A DNA stretch of 64,000 nt from Rhodocytophaga rosea (lineage in GTDB: Bacteria; Bacteroidota; Bacteroidia; Cytophagales; 172606-1). The position numbers and the translations under genes are program-made. A model generated the notes under the pieces. That model was not told the DNA's origin. It searched no databases and was given only the letters and a program-made list of their open reading frames with translations. The stretch spans positions 558,001 to 622,000 of the forward strand of contig NZ_CP048222.1 of the NCBI RefSeq assembly GCF_010119975.1, given 5' to 3'. How positions within the stretch are numbered: the first letter of the stretch is position 1; the number at the start of each line of letters is the position of its first letter. Positions 18,573 to 28,075 of the stretch are shown here, piece after piece.

Positions 18573-19157
18573 ATGAACAACAAAATGTTAGGTACGCTGG
18601 CAATGAGCGGTGCTCCTTTTTTATTTCTTGATTATTGTATGCATGGGATGAATGGAGGAGGTGAGCAGTTTCAGCATACTTCAATGAGCGGCATATTATC
18701 CATTGTGTACATCAGCGCCTGGATGTGCAGCATGGTGGGTTTATCTAACCTGAAAGCAACCGGCGAAAGCAAATCAGCAAAAGTTTGGTTGATTATTCCT
18801 TTGGTCACCCTTTCTATAGCCAATATATGGAACGGCTGGGAAGTGATACAACCTGGTGCAAACACTTTTCTATATCACCTGCTGGATATGTTCTGGCCCA
18901 TCAGCAATCTATTCATGTTTTTCTTTGGAATAAAAGTAATCTTAGCCAGACAACTGCAAGGCTGGAAACGATACATTCCGCTCGTAGTTGGTTTGTGGTT
19001 GCCTTTTACAATACTGTTAAATGCAATAGCCGGAATGAGTACGACTATAATGATGGTTTCAGGCATTTACTCAGCCTTTACCTGGACAGTATTAGGATAT
19101 ATCGTGTATACAAGTCCTGTAACAGACAAATTAAGATATGCGCCTGTTGTGATATAA
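18573..19157 (+). CDS. Hypothetical integral membrane protein
   Basis: This 194-residue protein has five or six hydrophobic helices separated by short loops, beginning GTLAMSGAPFLFLDYCMHG and including IPLVVGLWLPFTILLNAIAG. The N-terminal region carries a run of His, Met, Cys and Gly (YCMHGMNGGGEQFQH) that could bind metal, but I know of no family assignment. It is transcribed divergently from lspA with about 95 bp between the start codons. Confidence 0.7.
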   Translation: MNNKMLGTLAMSGAPFLFLDYCMHGMNGGGEQFQHTSMSGILSIVYISAWMCSMVGLSNLKATGESKSAKVWLIIPLVTLSIANIWNGWEVIQPGANTFLYHLLDMFWPISNLFMFFFGIKVILARQLQGWKRYIPLVVGLWLPFTILLNAIAGMSTTIMMVSGIYSAFTWTVLGYIVYTSPVTDKLRYAPVVI

Positions 19158-19192
19158 CTTTCAACACATTCTAAAATTTTGATTTCTCGCCT

Positions 19193-19686
19193 TTAAAAAT
19201 GAAGCATTAGCCCGATACCATTAGTGGTAGCCACCGCTTTTAGTTCAGGAGAGTAGTATTTGTAGAAATGATGGCTTAATCCAGCGTTATAAGTTTCAAT
19301 CGCTTTCATAGCTTGTCTATCTGATTTTGCCAGCAGTGGAATAGAAATGACACACATGCCAACACCTATTCCTGCAAATGGCCAGAAATACTTAAAATTT
19401 GAGGCAAGAATGCTTTGTCCTAAGGGTACAACTATAGCAGCAACCCCTAGTATTGCTAACGTATTTCCTAAAGCATAATTTACTTTAGCTGGTTTTAACA
19501 ACTTGTAGGCTTGTTCATTTTTTTGACAATTACACCCACTTCTCTTACACTCAACGTTAGTTCACCATATTTAAATGCATATATTGGGAAGCCTTTCACA
19601 ACATCTATTTTAACTGAATTAGATTGTGCATGCAGTTTTGTGACTCCTAAGGCAATAAACAGAACAAAGATGAAGATCAATTTCAT
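19193..19686 (-). pseudogene. Secreted Bacteroidota membrane-associated protein, split by a one-base frameshift
   Basis: Two overlapping frames form one gene. From the ATG at 19686 a signal peptide ending KLHAQ leads to KYGELTLSVREVGVIVKK, and then a stop. The next frame supplies NEQAYKLLKPAKVNYALGN, two hydrophobic helices and the C-terminal GIGLMLHF. Together they match the layout of a common Bacteroidota family (xLxxExxxxxxxNxQAY..AK, then two glycine-rich helices, then NGIGL.L.F) that I recognise but cannot name. The break is at an A7 run (T7 on the given strand, about 19521). One extra A restores the frame, and a -1 slip on the run would do the same. Confidence 0.72.
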
Positions 19687-19721
19687 ACGCTGATTGATGG
19701 TTTGAAAAACCACATAAAATA

Positions 19722-19764
19722 AAAAAAATAACCGCAGCTATTTTGATAGTTGCGGTTATTTTTT
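19722..19764. terminator. Bidirectional rho-independent terminator
   Basis: AAAAAATAACCGCAGCTA pairs with TAGTTGCGGTTATTTTTT around a short loop (one G-T pair). It ends leftward transcription from the sugar dehydrogenase gene that stops at 19826. Confidence 0.9.
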
Positions 19765-19825
19765 ACTTCCATCGTAAAAATAAGTATTACGACTATTAAA
19801 CTCAGCATATATGAATTTAATATGT

Positions 19826-20968
19826 TTAATTAGTTCTGGGAACAAGTTTCAGCAATAAACCTGGTCCTTCAGTTATGGCATACAGAAATCCATCGGGGCT
19901 TTGAGCTATGTATCTGAAACGGGCCATATCAGTCATTAACTTTTCTTCGGTCACATATTTGTTTCCGGATAATTCTACCCTGGCCAGGTGACGGTGAGCT
20001 AAGGCACCGATTAGTAAGTTTCCTTTCCATGCCGGGTATTTATCGGAAGTTACGATTGTCATGCCGCAAGGGCCAATGGAAGGAACCCAATAGCGAACAG
20101 GATTTTCTATGCCTGGCAATTCTTTGTCTTTGGTAAGAATAGAGCCATCATAATTAATTCCGTAGGAGGTTTTAGGCCATCCATAATTCTTTGCTTTCTC
20201 AATCAGGTTCAGTTCATCTCCCCCTTTAGGGCCATGTTCCACTGCCCAGATTCGGTTGGTAGCAGCGTCGTACACCATTCCTTGTGGGTTTCTATGGCCA
20301 TAGGTCCAGATAGAAGCGCTGGCATCTTTTTGGTTGGCAAAAGGATTATCACTAGGAATACGGCCGTCATCGTAAATGCGGTGGATCTTTCCGTGGTCAT
20401 TGTTGAGTTCCTGTACTTTTGGCTGGGTGCCTCTTTCCCCTACACTCACAAATAGAAACTTGTCTTTATCGAAAATAATGCGGCTGCCAAAGTGAAAAGT
20501 AGCCGGAATAAAAGGTTTGGCCAGAAAAATATCCTGTAGATCTGTTACCTGGTTTCCCTGCAATTTAAAACGGGACACAGCCGTCGTTATACCACCTTCT
20601 ACAGGTTTGGAATACGAAATATAAATCCATCCATTGGTCTTATAATCCGGATGCAGTTGAATATCTAATAATCCTCCTTGTCCGGCACTGGAAACCTGCG
20701 GCAAACCGGTAAGCTTTTCGCCGGTAAACTTATCATCTTTAAATACCAGGATCTCTCCGGCTTTTTCAGTAACCAGCAAGCGTCCGTCAGGCAGCCAGGT
20801 CATGCCCCAGGGATTTTTAAAGTCTTCATACAATTTTTCTGTAGATACCTCCAGTTTTGCTGGATCACCGGAAACCGGATCGGTATCTTCTTTCTCGCCT
20901 GCTTCACAGGAAGAAATAATGAGCGCCGCACAGAAAAGACAACTCAGATAACGATAGATTCTGTTCAT
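19826..20968 (-). CDS. PQQ-dependent aldose sugar dehydrogenase, lipoprotein
   Basis: This 380-residue six-bladed propeller of the soluble glucose/aldose dehydrogenase family oxidises aldoses to lactones outside the cytoplasm, using PQQ. I start at the ATG at 20968, which gives a lipoprotein signal ending LIISSC. The longer frame to 21109 reads through an obvious leader. Family hallmarks are the entry strand FKNPWGMTWLPDGRLLVTEK, AGQGGLLDIQLHPDY, the H in STFHFGSR-type context (ATFHFGSRIIF), YGHRNPQG and VEHGPKGGDELN. No PQQ biosynthesis genes are near, so the cofactor may be scavenged. Confidence 0.9.
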   Translation of the reverse strand: MNRIYRYLSCLFCAALIISSCEAGEKEDTDPVSGDPAKLEVSTEKLYEDFKNPWGMTWLPDGRLLVTEKAGEILVFKDDKFTGEKLTGLPQVSSAGQGGLLDIQLHPDYKTNGWIYISYSKPVEGGITTAVSRFKLQGNQVTDLQDIFLAKPFIPATFHFGSRIIFDKDKFLFVSVGERGTQPKVQELNNDHGKIHRIYDDGRIPSDNPFANQKDASASIWTYGHRNPQGMVYDAATNRIWAVEHGPKGGDELNLIEKAKNYGWPKTSYGINYDGSILTKDKELPGIENPVRYWVPSIGPCGMTIVTSDKYPAWKGNLLIGALAHRHLARVELSGNKYVTEEKLMTDMARFRYIAQSPDGFLYAITEGPGLLLKLVPRTN

Positions 20969-21185
20969 GTTGATTTGTTTTAATTGAATAAACTGCTTGT
21001 GAAAATTATTTAGTAACAAAGTATTTGTATGGCAACCTAATGCCCATCCTCCTCTGGTGTATAACGGTGGTTTTGTTATACGTATTATGTCGTACCATAG
21101 CAGTATCAACAGTATATTATCTGCACTGATCCGCTTGTTTTACAAAGATTTATCTTTAAGCCAGGGTTAATATGTACGAGATTTA

Positions 21186-21530
21186 TTAGCCTGCTGCCTG
21201 CAATTGGCTGATGGTTTCTTGTGTATATATACCAAATATACTATCCTCGGGCCTTTTAATAAATAGCTGTAAGGTATTTCGCTGGTCCTGTTCCCCATCC
21301 CAGTAATGCAAAGATTTAAAGAAGTCAATAAATACATCCAGATCAAGGTTATTAAAGGCTGCTATAAACAGATCAGCTCTCAGGCAATTATTACCTCCCA
21401 CGGTACATTTATCTATTTTAACAAAAGGTGGAACATTCAGTTTGCTGGTATACGCATTCAGTTGCGCACCGAACATTTCCTGTGCTCCATAAAGAGAGGC
21501 AGAAATTATAATATTCGTGATTGTGCTCAT
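21186..21530 (-). CDS. Hypothetical protein (114 residues)
   Basis: A short protein with no signal sequence, starting MSTITNIIISASLYGAQEMF. It is acidic, with an LDVFIDFFKSLHYWDGEQDQ segment, and is not recognised. It is single, preceded by about 270 bp of A/T-rich DNA shared with the divergent lactamase-fold gene. There is no hint of function from context. Confidence 0.6.
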   Translation of the reverse strand: MSTITNIIISASLYGAQEMFGAQLNAYTSKLNVPPFVKIDKCTVGGNNCLRADLFIAAFNNLDLDVFIDFFKSLHYWDGEQDQRNTLQLFIKRPEDSIFGIYTQETISQLQAAG

Positions 21531-21799
21531 GGTGTAAAATTGGCAAAAAATTGTATAAAACAGATACCTCAGTTTGAATTTACCTCCTTATTACATTTAC
21601 TAAATGCTTGCTTTCTTCCCTAGTATCTTTTTACCTTTACTATAGTTTCTATCTAACAATTTGATTGTTTGGTTTATAACAGTATCAAACTATCTATCAT
21701 TGGAAAAAGAAATTATTTTATACTTTTTTTGTTAAGAATTCATGCTCTGCTCAAGTATCAAGTTCATTCTTCAACAAACATTGCAACTTCCTTAAAACC

Positions 21800-23206
21800 A
21801 TGAAAATAGAACAGATCTACACAGGATGTCTGGCTCAAGGCGCCTACTACATACAATCTGCGGGAGAAGCGGCCATAATTGACCCTTTACGGGAAGTAGG
21901 ACCTTATCTGGAAAGAGCCAGAAGAGATGGCGTACAGATCAAATATGTACTGGAAACCCATTTCCATGCTGATTTCGTTTCGGGCCACCTGGATCTTTCC
22001 TCCAAAACTGGTGCTACGATAGTATATGGTCCTCTGGCAACTCCTGCTTTTAAAGCCTATATCGCCAAAGATGGAGAAGAACTGGCCTTAGGAAAAGTAC
22101 ATATCAAAGTGCTGCATACGCCTGGACATACCATGGAATCTACTACTTATCTATTGATGGATGAGCAAGGGAAAGCGCATGCGATTTTCAGTGGTGATAC
22201 CTTGTTTCTGGGGGATGTGGGCCGTCCGGATCTGGCACAAAAATCAGCACATATCACGCAGGAAGAACTGGCCGGAATGCTGTATGACTCCCTGCGCAAT
22301 AAAATTATGCCCTTGCCGGATGATGTCATTGTATATCCGGCGCATGGTGCGGGTTCTGCTTGTGGCAAACATATGTCTAAGGAAACGGTAGATACCTTAG
22401 GAAGACAGAAGCAAACCAATTATGCCTTGCGAGCCGACATGACCAGGGAAGAATTTATTCAAGAAGTAACTCATGGATTATTGCCACCTCCGGCCTATTT
22501 CCCGGAAAATGTAAAACTCAATAAAGAAGGATACCAGAGCCTCGACCGGGTACTGAACAAAGGCTTACAAACTCTTACTCCTGCCGATTTTGAAACAGTA
22601 GCCAATGAAACGGATGCATTGATTCTGGATACCAGACCTCCGGATATTTTTGCCAAAGCTTTTATTCCCAATTCTATTAATATAGGCATTGACGGCAGTT
22701 TTGCTCCCTGGGTAGGCGCTTTAATTCCTGGTGTTGCGCATCCGATACTGATTGTTGCAGATAAAGGCCGGGAAGAGGAAGTAGTAACCAGGCTAGCCAG
22801 AGTTGGTTTCGACAATACGCTGGGTTATCTGGCTGGCGGCCTGGAAGCCTGGATAGAAGCAGGCAAGGAAACAGATCATGTTTCTTCTATCTCTGCCCAG
22901 AATTTCGAGAAAATCGCCCAGTCTGCTGATGTCGCAGTATTCGATGTACGTAAAGAAAGCGAATATCAGGCCGGACACCTGGAAGAGGCCATCAACACGC
23001 CGCTGGATTACCTGAACGAATATTTATCAGATATTCCTAAAGACAAAGAGATATACCTGCACTGCGCCGGTGGCTACCGCTCGATGATCGCTGCATCCAT
23101 TCTCAAATCCAGAGGCTGGAATAAGGTTACTGATATTGCTGGCGGCTATAAAGCCTTATCTGATAATACCAGCCTGAAACGAGTCCCGGCTGCCATGTCG
23201 CATTAG
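21800..23206 (+). CDS. Metallo-beta-lactamase-fold hydrolase fused to two rhodanese domains
   Basis: This 468-residue fusion resembles persulfide dioxygenase/sulfurtransferase proteins and is probably involved in sulfide or persulfide handling. Residues 1-250 form the lactamase fold with THFHADFVSGH (H54, H56, D58; F59 where many relatives have His, with H63 nearby), HTPGHTMEST and FSGDTLFLGDVGRPD. The first rhodanese domain (about 265-355) has Asp-Lys-Gly (ADKGRE) where the active Cys loop should be, so it is probably structural. The second (about 365-468) has an intact loop, C422 in HCAGGYRS. It is expressed alone and converges with the inositol oxygenase gene. Confidence 0.92.
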   Translation: MKIEQIYTGCLAQGAYYIQSAGEAAIIDPLREVGPYLERARRDGVQIKYVLETHFHADFVSGHLDLSSKTGATIVYGPLATPAFKAYIAKDGEELALGKVHIKVLHTPGHTMESTTYLLMDEQGKAHAIFSGDTLFLGDVGRPDLAQKSAHITQEELAGMLYDSLRNKIMPLPDDVIVYPAHGAGSACGKHMSKETVDTLGRQKQTNYALRADMTREEFIQEVTHGLLPPPAYFPENVKLNKEGYQSLDRVLNKGLQTLTPADFETVANETDALILDTRPPDIFAKAFIPNSINIGIDGSFAPWVGALIPGVAHPILIVADKGREEEVVTRLARVGFDNTLGYLAGGLEAWIEAGKETDHVSSISAQNFEKIAQSADVAVFDVRKESEYQAGHLEEAINTPLDYLNEYLSDIPKDKEIYLHCAGGYRSMIAASILKSRGWNKVTDIAGGYKALSDNTSLKRVPAAMSH

Positions 23207-23366
23207 ATGTAGGCATTGATCAATAGTCATTAGTGCTAGGCGCAGATGTGTCTATTTACTGCTGACAACTGATTTTATCTTGGTGCCAGGTGTATAGAAT
23301 TTTAGATTAGTTTCAAGAATAAATTTTCTATACATTTTCAGTCTCAGGCAGAAGCGCCGACAACAA

Positions 23367-23398
23367 AAAATCTCAGTTAGATTACTAACTGAGATTTT
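23367..23398. terminator. Bidirectional terminator between convergent genes
   Basis: A perfect 14-bp stem, AAAATCTCAGTTAG with its complement, closes a 4-base loop (ATTA). It serves the rightward fusion gene (stop 23206) and the leftward inositol oxygenase gene (stop 23429). Confidence 0.92.
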
Positions 23399-23428
23399 GC
23401 TTAATTTTTATCCTTCCGAAATACACCA

Positions 23429-24310
23429 CTATAGCTTTAATGTTCCAGGCAGGTATTTCGCCATCAAATCTTCGTAGTAAGGTTTCAACTCTTTCACCAC
23501 CGGAGGTTTTGGACTTTTTGAATACAAGTCATACGGATTGAATTTACGAACCCAGTCGAACATTTTGCGGTCATGCTCATCCATCAGGTGATCGTAGGCA
23601 TTCTCGCGGTGCTGGGCATAAAATGAATGGTAGCGGATCATGTACAAGGCAGGTTCCGGCAGATAATCTTTCATCATCTGGTAAAGGTATTCATCGTGCC
23701 CCCAGGACATATGTACATTTTTCAGGCCGCAGCCATGTGAATAGACACCGTATTTGGTATTGTACCGTTCGTCGGTAGCATCCGGATTTAAGGCAAAAAA
23801 TTCCGGGTAGACCACTTTATCTGAGAATTTGCACCCTACCGGAAATGTGTCGCCCACAACAGCCCATTGCGGTTCGCCAAACAAACAAAGCACTTTGCCC
23901 ATATCATGCATAAACCCAGTCAGTACAAACCAGTCCGGATGACCATCAGCACGAATGGCCTCTGAAGTCTGCATCAGGTGCTGGAGTTGATCAAGGTCCG
24001 TATCCGGGTCAGAATCATCAATTAATGTATTCAGATATTCAACCGCATTCCAAACCGGCATTTCTTTTTTATTGAACTTCAAAAATTCTTTTTCCTTTTC
24101 CAGCACAAAATCATAGGTCTGGTAGGTATGGTTCAAGCGGTAAAATTCACGAACGGTATCCCGTTGCGGACTATCATAATTGCGGAATTCTTCTTTGGCT
24201 TTGGCAGGCTTTCCTTCTTCCGGATAACGTTCCAGTAAGTCTTCGTCCCACTGTTCCAAACTGGCTAAGGGTGCGATCTCTTCAGGCGTATACTTTTTAT
24301 CTGGTTTCAT
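23429..24310 (-). CDS. Inositol oxygenase (MIOX family)
   Basis: MIOX is a non-haem diiron enzyme that cleaves myo-inositol to D-glucuronate. The 293-residue protein matches the family length. It shows the diiron ligand blocks MQTSEAIRADGHPDWFVLTG followed by FMHDMGKVL (the HD pair), GEPQWAVVGDTFPVGC, a later MSWGHDEYLY and a C-terminal IRYHSFYAQH. All ligand-bearing segments are present, so it should be active. No glucuronate or inositol genes adjoin it. MIOX is best known from eukaryotes but is found in several Bacteroidota. Confidence 0.93.
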   Translation of the reverse strand: MKPDKKYTPEEIAPLASLEQWDEDLLERYPEEGKPAKAKEEFRNYDSPQRDTVREFYRLNHTYQTYDFVLEKEKEFLKFNKKEMPVWNAVEYLNTLIDDSDPDTDLDQLQHLMQTSEAIRADGHPDWFVLTGFMHDMGKVLCLFGEPQWAVVGDTFPVGCKFSDKVVYPEFFALNPDATDERYNTKYGVYSHGCGLKNVHMSWGHDEYLYQMMKDYLPEPALYMIRYHSFYAQHRENAYDHLMDEHDRKMFDWVRKFNPYDLYSKSPKPPVVKELKPYYEDLMAKYLPGTLKL

Positions 24311-24472
24311 AAGTTCTTATGAGGGATTTAAATATGTATAAGATTACAAAGTTAATGATGAATGTAAAGTTCGTTTATTATAATAATTTTTTACTGATAA
24401 TGAGTGTGTATGATTTTGAAAGTCAATTTAGTAAAATTATACGGGAATATAAAAATCAAGATGTAAAGCAGT

Positions 24473-25621
24473 TTACAGAGACAGGCTGATTTGCGTTTTC
24501 CGGGCAAAATAACTACTCACAGCTTCCGTTACTTGCCGGATCTGGCTTTGGGATAATTCATAATAGAAAGGCAACCTGACCAGACAATCAGAATACCGGT
24601 CGGCTTGATCAAGTGCATGTCCGCTATATTTGGATTGGAAAAAAGCACTTTTATGAAGAGAGAGGTAATGAAAAATGGCATGTACCCCTTTCTGCTTGAG
24701 GTAATTAATCAATGCGGTTCTTTCTTCCAGGTTGCTGCACACCAGGTAAAACATATGGGCATTGTTGGTTGCATAGGCAGGGATATAAGGCAGCAGCAGA
24801 TTTTCTTCTGATAATGGCAATAAAGCTTCGTGATAATTATTCCATATTTCCTTACGCCGGTTTTGTATATCGTCTATATTTTCCAGTTGTGCATATAAAA
24901 ATGCAGCGATCATATCAGACGGCAAAAATGAAGAACCTACATCCATCCAGGTATATTTATCTACTTCACCTCTGAAAAAAGCCGAGCGATTTGTGCCTTT
25001 CTCCCAGATAATTTCAGCTCTTTCGGCAAACCGCTTATCATTAATTACCAGCATCCCTCCTTCTCCGGCAATCACATTTTTAGTTTCGTGAAAGGAGAAA
25101 CAACCCAGATGGCCTATTGACCCGAGTGGTTTATCCTCAAAATAAGAATCTATGGCCTGGGCAGCATCTTCTACCACAAACAGGTTATATCTTTCAGCCA
25201 GCTTCATAACAGCTGCCATATCACAGGCGATGCCGGCATAATGTACGACAACAATGGCTTTGGTTTTAGAGGTGATCAGTTTTTCTAAATCTGACGCATC
25301 TATATTTGGATTTTGAGCAGAAGAATCGGCAAATACGATAGTAGCCCCCCTGAGCACAAAGGCATTAGCCGTAGAAACAAACGTATAGGAAGGGATGATA
25401 ATCTCATCGCCGGGCTGGGTATCGATCAGAATAGCAGCCATTTCCAGCGCAGTCGTACAGGAAGTAGTGAGCAGCACTTTGTTGAAATCATAGCGCTTCT
25501 GGAAAAAATCATGGCATTTTCTGGTAAACAAGCCATTGCCGGAAATTTTTTCGTGAGTAACAGCTTGTATAATGTATTCTGTTTCCTTGCCTGTAAAATA
25601 GGGTTTATTAAAACCTATCAT
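24473..25621 (-). CDS. dTDP-4-amino-4,6-dideoxygalactose transaminase (WecE/RffA type)
   Basis: This PLP-dependent sugar aminotransferase is expected to convert dTDP-4-keto-6-deoxyglucose to dTDP-4-amino-4,6-dideoxygalactose. The 382-residue protein starts IGFNKPYFTGKE, the WecE signature. It contains SYTFVSTANAFVLRGA, the Asp pairing with the PLP ring in VVEDAAQAIDS (D152), and the Schiff-base lysine K181 in FHETKNVIAGEGG. It is the promoter-distal gene of a leftward cluster with a methyltransferase and a glycosyltransferase (48-bp gap), consistent with synthesis and transfer of a modified amino sugar. Confidence 0.92.
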   Translation of the reverse strand: MIGFNKPYFTGKETEYIIQAVTHEKISGNGLFTRKCHDFFQKRYDFNKVLLTTSCTTALEMAAILIDTQPGDEIIIPSYTFVSTANAFVLRGATIVFADSSAQNPNIDASDLEKLITSKTKAIVVVHYAGIACDMAAVMKLAERYNLFVVEDAAQAIDSYFEDKPLGSIGHLGCFSFHETKNVIAGEGGMLVINDKRFAERAEIIWEKGTNRSAFFRGEVDKYTWMDVGSSFLPSDMIAAFLYAQLENIDDIQNRRKEIWNNYHEALLPLSEENLLLPYIPAYATNNAHMFYLVCSNLEERTALINYLKQKGVHAIFHYLSLHKSAFFQSKYSGHALDQADRYSDCLVRLPFYYELSQSQIRQVTEAVSSYFARKTQISLSL

Positions 25622-25669
25622 GTACTATAAAATTATAAATATATACACTTACTTACCTTCTTACTGTTC

Positions 25670-26299
25670 TTATTTGCGCACGATTATTGTAAAATCATAT
25701 TGGTTGTAATCGTGTAGTAAAGCTACGTTTTTGGAGAAATTTTTCTTACAATAATCAAATAAGTATAAGGGATCTGCATAGTATAGATAATCCTGCATTT
25801 TATCTCGATCAGCGTATGAAGTTAAGGCATTAAAAGCAAAACCTTTGCGGCTATTTGCATTCATCGCATGAATTGTATGCATCATATGCTCTAACCATTT
25901 TTCATTGCTCAATGAATTTTTCACATTAAATATTCCACTAGAAACCGTATAATCAGCTTCTTCCATTGCTAAAGGGTCAGAAATGTGTACAAATCTGCAT
26001 TGCTGATTTTTCTGATAGGCTGCGGCTGCAATTTTTATCATTTCTGGCAGAATGTCGTATCCGATGTAAGCAAAAGAGGAAAAATGATTTGCGTACAAAT
26101 AGTCTACAAAAGCTCCTGTTCCACAGCCTAAATCGTTGACATGAAACGATAATTTATTTGAAAGCAATTTGGCCAATTGTTCAAACCTGACAAGTTGTGC
26201 TTCTTCATTTTTCCAGCCTACACCTTTTGCCGTTTGTCCAAAATTCGCCAGATTTTGGTCATAGAATTTTTGCAATTCCTCCGTTATTTTTTCATTCAT
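25670..26299 (-). CDS. Class I SAM-dependent methyltransferase
   Basis: This 209-residue methyltransferase has the glycine-rich SAM loop VNDLGCGTGAFVDYL and the downstream acidic strand IGYDILPEMI. It overlaps no neighbour but lies 1 bp from the end of the glycosyltransferase gene, so they are translationally close and co-transcribed. By position it probably N- or O-methylates the amino sugar made by the transaminase, though the acceptor is not visible in the sequence. Confidence 0.85.
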   Translation of the reverse strand: MNEKITEELQKFYDQNLANFGQTAKGVGWKNEEAQLVRFEQLAKLLSNKLSFHVNDLGCGTGAFVDYLYANHFSSFAYIGYDILPEMIKIAAAAYQKNQQCRFVHISDPLAMEEADYTVSSGIFNVKNSLSNEKWLEHMMHTIHAMNANSRKGFAFNALTSYADRDKMQDYLYYADPLYLFDYCKKNFSKNVALLHDYNQYDFTIIVRK

Positions 26300-26300
26300 A

Positions 26301-27227
26301 TTATTGCTGCTTCTTATAAATTTCTTTGATCACAGTTAGGGGTCTATTTTTAATCTCCGAAAATATCTTGGAAAGATATATCCCGATCACACCCAGAATA
26401 AATATAATAATGCCTCCTACTAACCATATGGATGCAATAATACTGGCCCATCCTTCTATATCTATTTCTAAATGAAGTTTTCTATACACAATGTACGCTA
26501 CTTCCAGAAAAGAGAGGCAAATAATAAAAAAGCCAAATACAAATATTAGATACAGAGGCCGGCTGCTCAGGGAAGTAATAGAATCTACCGCATGTTTAAT
26601 TTTTTTTCTAAGAGTATAAGTAGAGGAACCTTTGCTGCCTTTGGTCACATGAATTCCTCTCTGGTTAAAGCCTGTCAGCACAAAAACACCCCATATATCG
26701 AGTTCTTTCTCATTGAATTTTTTTATATTTTCCACATAGCGTTTTGTCATCAGTCGGGCGGTTAAACTGTTTTGCTGGTATTCGATACTAGCCAGTATAG
26801 AAAATATATAGTAAAATACTCTACCGCTCATTCTTTCGAAAAAACCTCCTTTTCGCTTTTCCTGAATTCCAAACACTACATCAATATCGCTGCTACTGAT
26901 TAGTTCTTTGCAAAAAACATTTAACAATTCAGGGGCTTCTTCCAGATCGCTATCAATGAGAAAAATATAATCGCCTTCGGCATAATGTAAACCTGCCATC
27001 ATGGCCTTATGATGACCAAAATTCCTGGAAAGGTCCACAATGGTTATGTATGGGTCCTGAGACTGTAAAGCAAGCACTTTCCTCAAAGAATCATCCGGAG
27101 AGCCATCATTGACAAAAACAATTTCATAATCTGCAGTGATAGCCAATACACTTTTTAAGATGCGGGCATAAAATTCATCAATAAAACTTTGTGAATAATA
27201 TAGAGTGGTGACTACCGAAATTTTCAT
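26301..27227 (-). CDS. Family 2 glycosyltransferase, polyprenyl-phosphate sugar type (GtrB/DPM1-like)
   Basis: This 308-residue GT-A enzyme opens with SVVTTLYYSQSFIDEFYARI and has the nucleotide-binding segment IVFVNDGSPDDSL. The metal-binding DxD region is IFLIDSDLEEAPEL. It ends in two membrane helices (around 230-255 and 262-290), the architecture of GtrB-type enzymes that load a sugar onto undecaprenyl phosphate. With the neighbouring transaminase and methyltransferase it could deliver a modified 4-amino sugar to surface glycans. Confidence 0.9.
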   Translation of the reverse strand: MKISVVTTLYYSQSFIDEFYARILKSVLAITADYEIVFVNDGSPDDSLRKVLALQSQDPYITIVDLSRNFGHHKAMMAGLHYAEGDYIFLIDSDLEEAPELLNVFCKELISSSDIDVVFGIQEKRKGGFFERMSGRVFYYIFSILASIEYQQNSLTARLMTKRYVENIKKFNEKELDIWGVFVLTGFNQRGIHVTKGSKGSSTYTLRKKIKHAVDSITSLSSRPLYLIFVFGFFIICLSFLEVAYIVYRKLHLEIDIEGWASIIASIWLVGGIIIFILGVIGIYLSKIFSEIKNRPLTVIKEIYKKQQ

Positions 27228-27358
27228 ATAAATACATCAAAGCTTTTTATGGGTATGATTTGTTAAGGGCTACATAAAAATAGTCGTTTCAATCTAAAAT
27301 TTATAGAGCTGATAAACAGTAAAACTCATGTTAGAAGATGACGCATTACTAAGACATT

Positions 27359-28075
27359 TTAGTTTAAGGCATCTTTGATGGTGGATTTCATAAATTGACT
27401 TGCCTTTGGACCTTCATTAAAAATCAAATCCAGAACAGTAACGCCATGCTCAAATGGAGGATAAAGCTGGTTATATTCAGGGTAACCTGAATAATCCATC
27501 CATGAGACTGAAATACCAGCCTCTTTAAACATTTTTTCATCTATATATCCTTTAGCGGCCGGGCCGGACAAATATTCCTTGGCACCTGCCTGCTGACATA
27601 AATAAACCAATCGTTCATTTCTATTACCGCAGAGTGTGTAGGCTGTAGACCAGCTTACTTTTGTTTGAATACCTAATAATGGAAGGATAGCAGAAATAAA
27701 TGTAAAATTTATTAAACTTAGAAACTCTTCATTTGTCTGTAAGTATAGGGATTCAAAGATCCCGCTATATTCTTTAAAATAAGGAGCTTTTCTGTAATTA
27801 TTTGTAAGGGTTGCCCAATGAACCTTTCCCCAATTTTTATCAGCAACCACAACTTCATTAATCTTTGTTTCAAATCTTTCTTTTTTTACCTTAACTGGTA
27901 AAATCAGCCATTTTACTCCCTCTTTGGTTTTAATTAAATTTCTATTCCGCCAGTCACTTCGGGTATATTGTACTTCATCTAAAATGATGAACTCATCTAC
28001 TGAGTTGATCATATCAAAATATCCTTTCCAGGGAATATAATTGGATTGAATAATAGCAACTTTCTTGTCAGGCAT
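27359..28075 (-). CDS. WbqC family protein
   Basis: This 238-residue member of the WbqC-like family is found in O-antigen and other glycan clusters. It starts MPDKKVAIIQSNYIPWKGYF, the family's conserved opening, with DEVQYTRSDWRNRNLIKT and a C-terminal AGISVSWMDYSGYPEYNQ. WbqC proteins have been proposed to attach amino acids or related groups to amino sugars, but the reaction is not settled. It is 130 bp upstream of the glycosyltransferase on the same strand, so probably the first gene of this four-gene unit. Confidence 0.9.
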   Translation of the reverse strand: MPDKKVAIIQSNYIPWKGYFDMINSVDEFIILDEVQYTRSDWRNRNLIKTKEGVKWLILPVKVKKERFETKINEVVVADKNWGKVHWATLTNNYRKAPYFKEYSGIFESLYLQTNEEFLSLINFTFISAILPLLGIQTKVSWSTAYTLCGNRNERLVYLCQQAGAKEYLSGPAAKGYIDEKMFKEAGISVSWMDYSGYPEYNQLYPPFEHGVTVLDLIFNEGPKASQFMKSTIKDALN

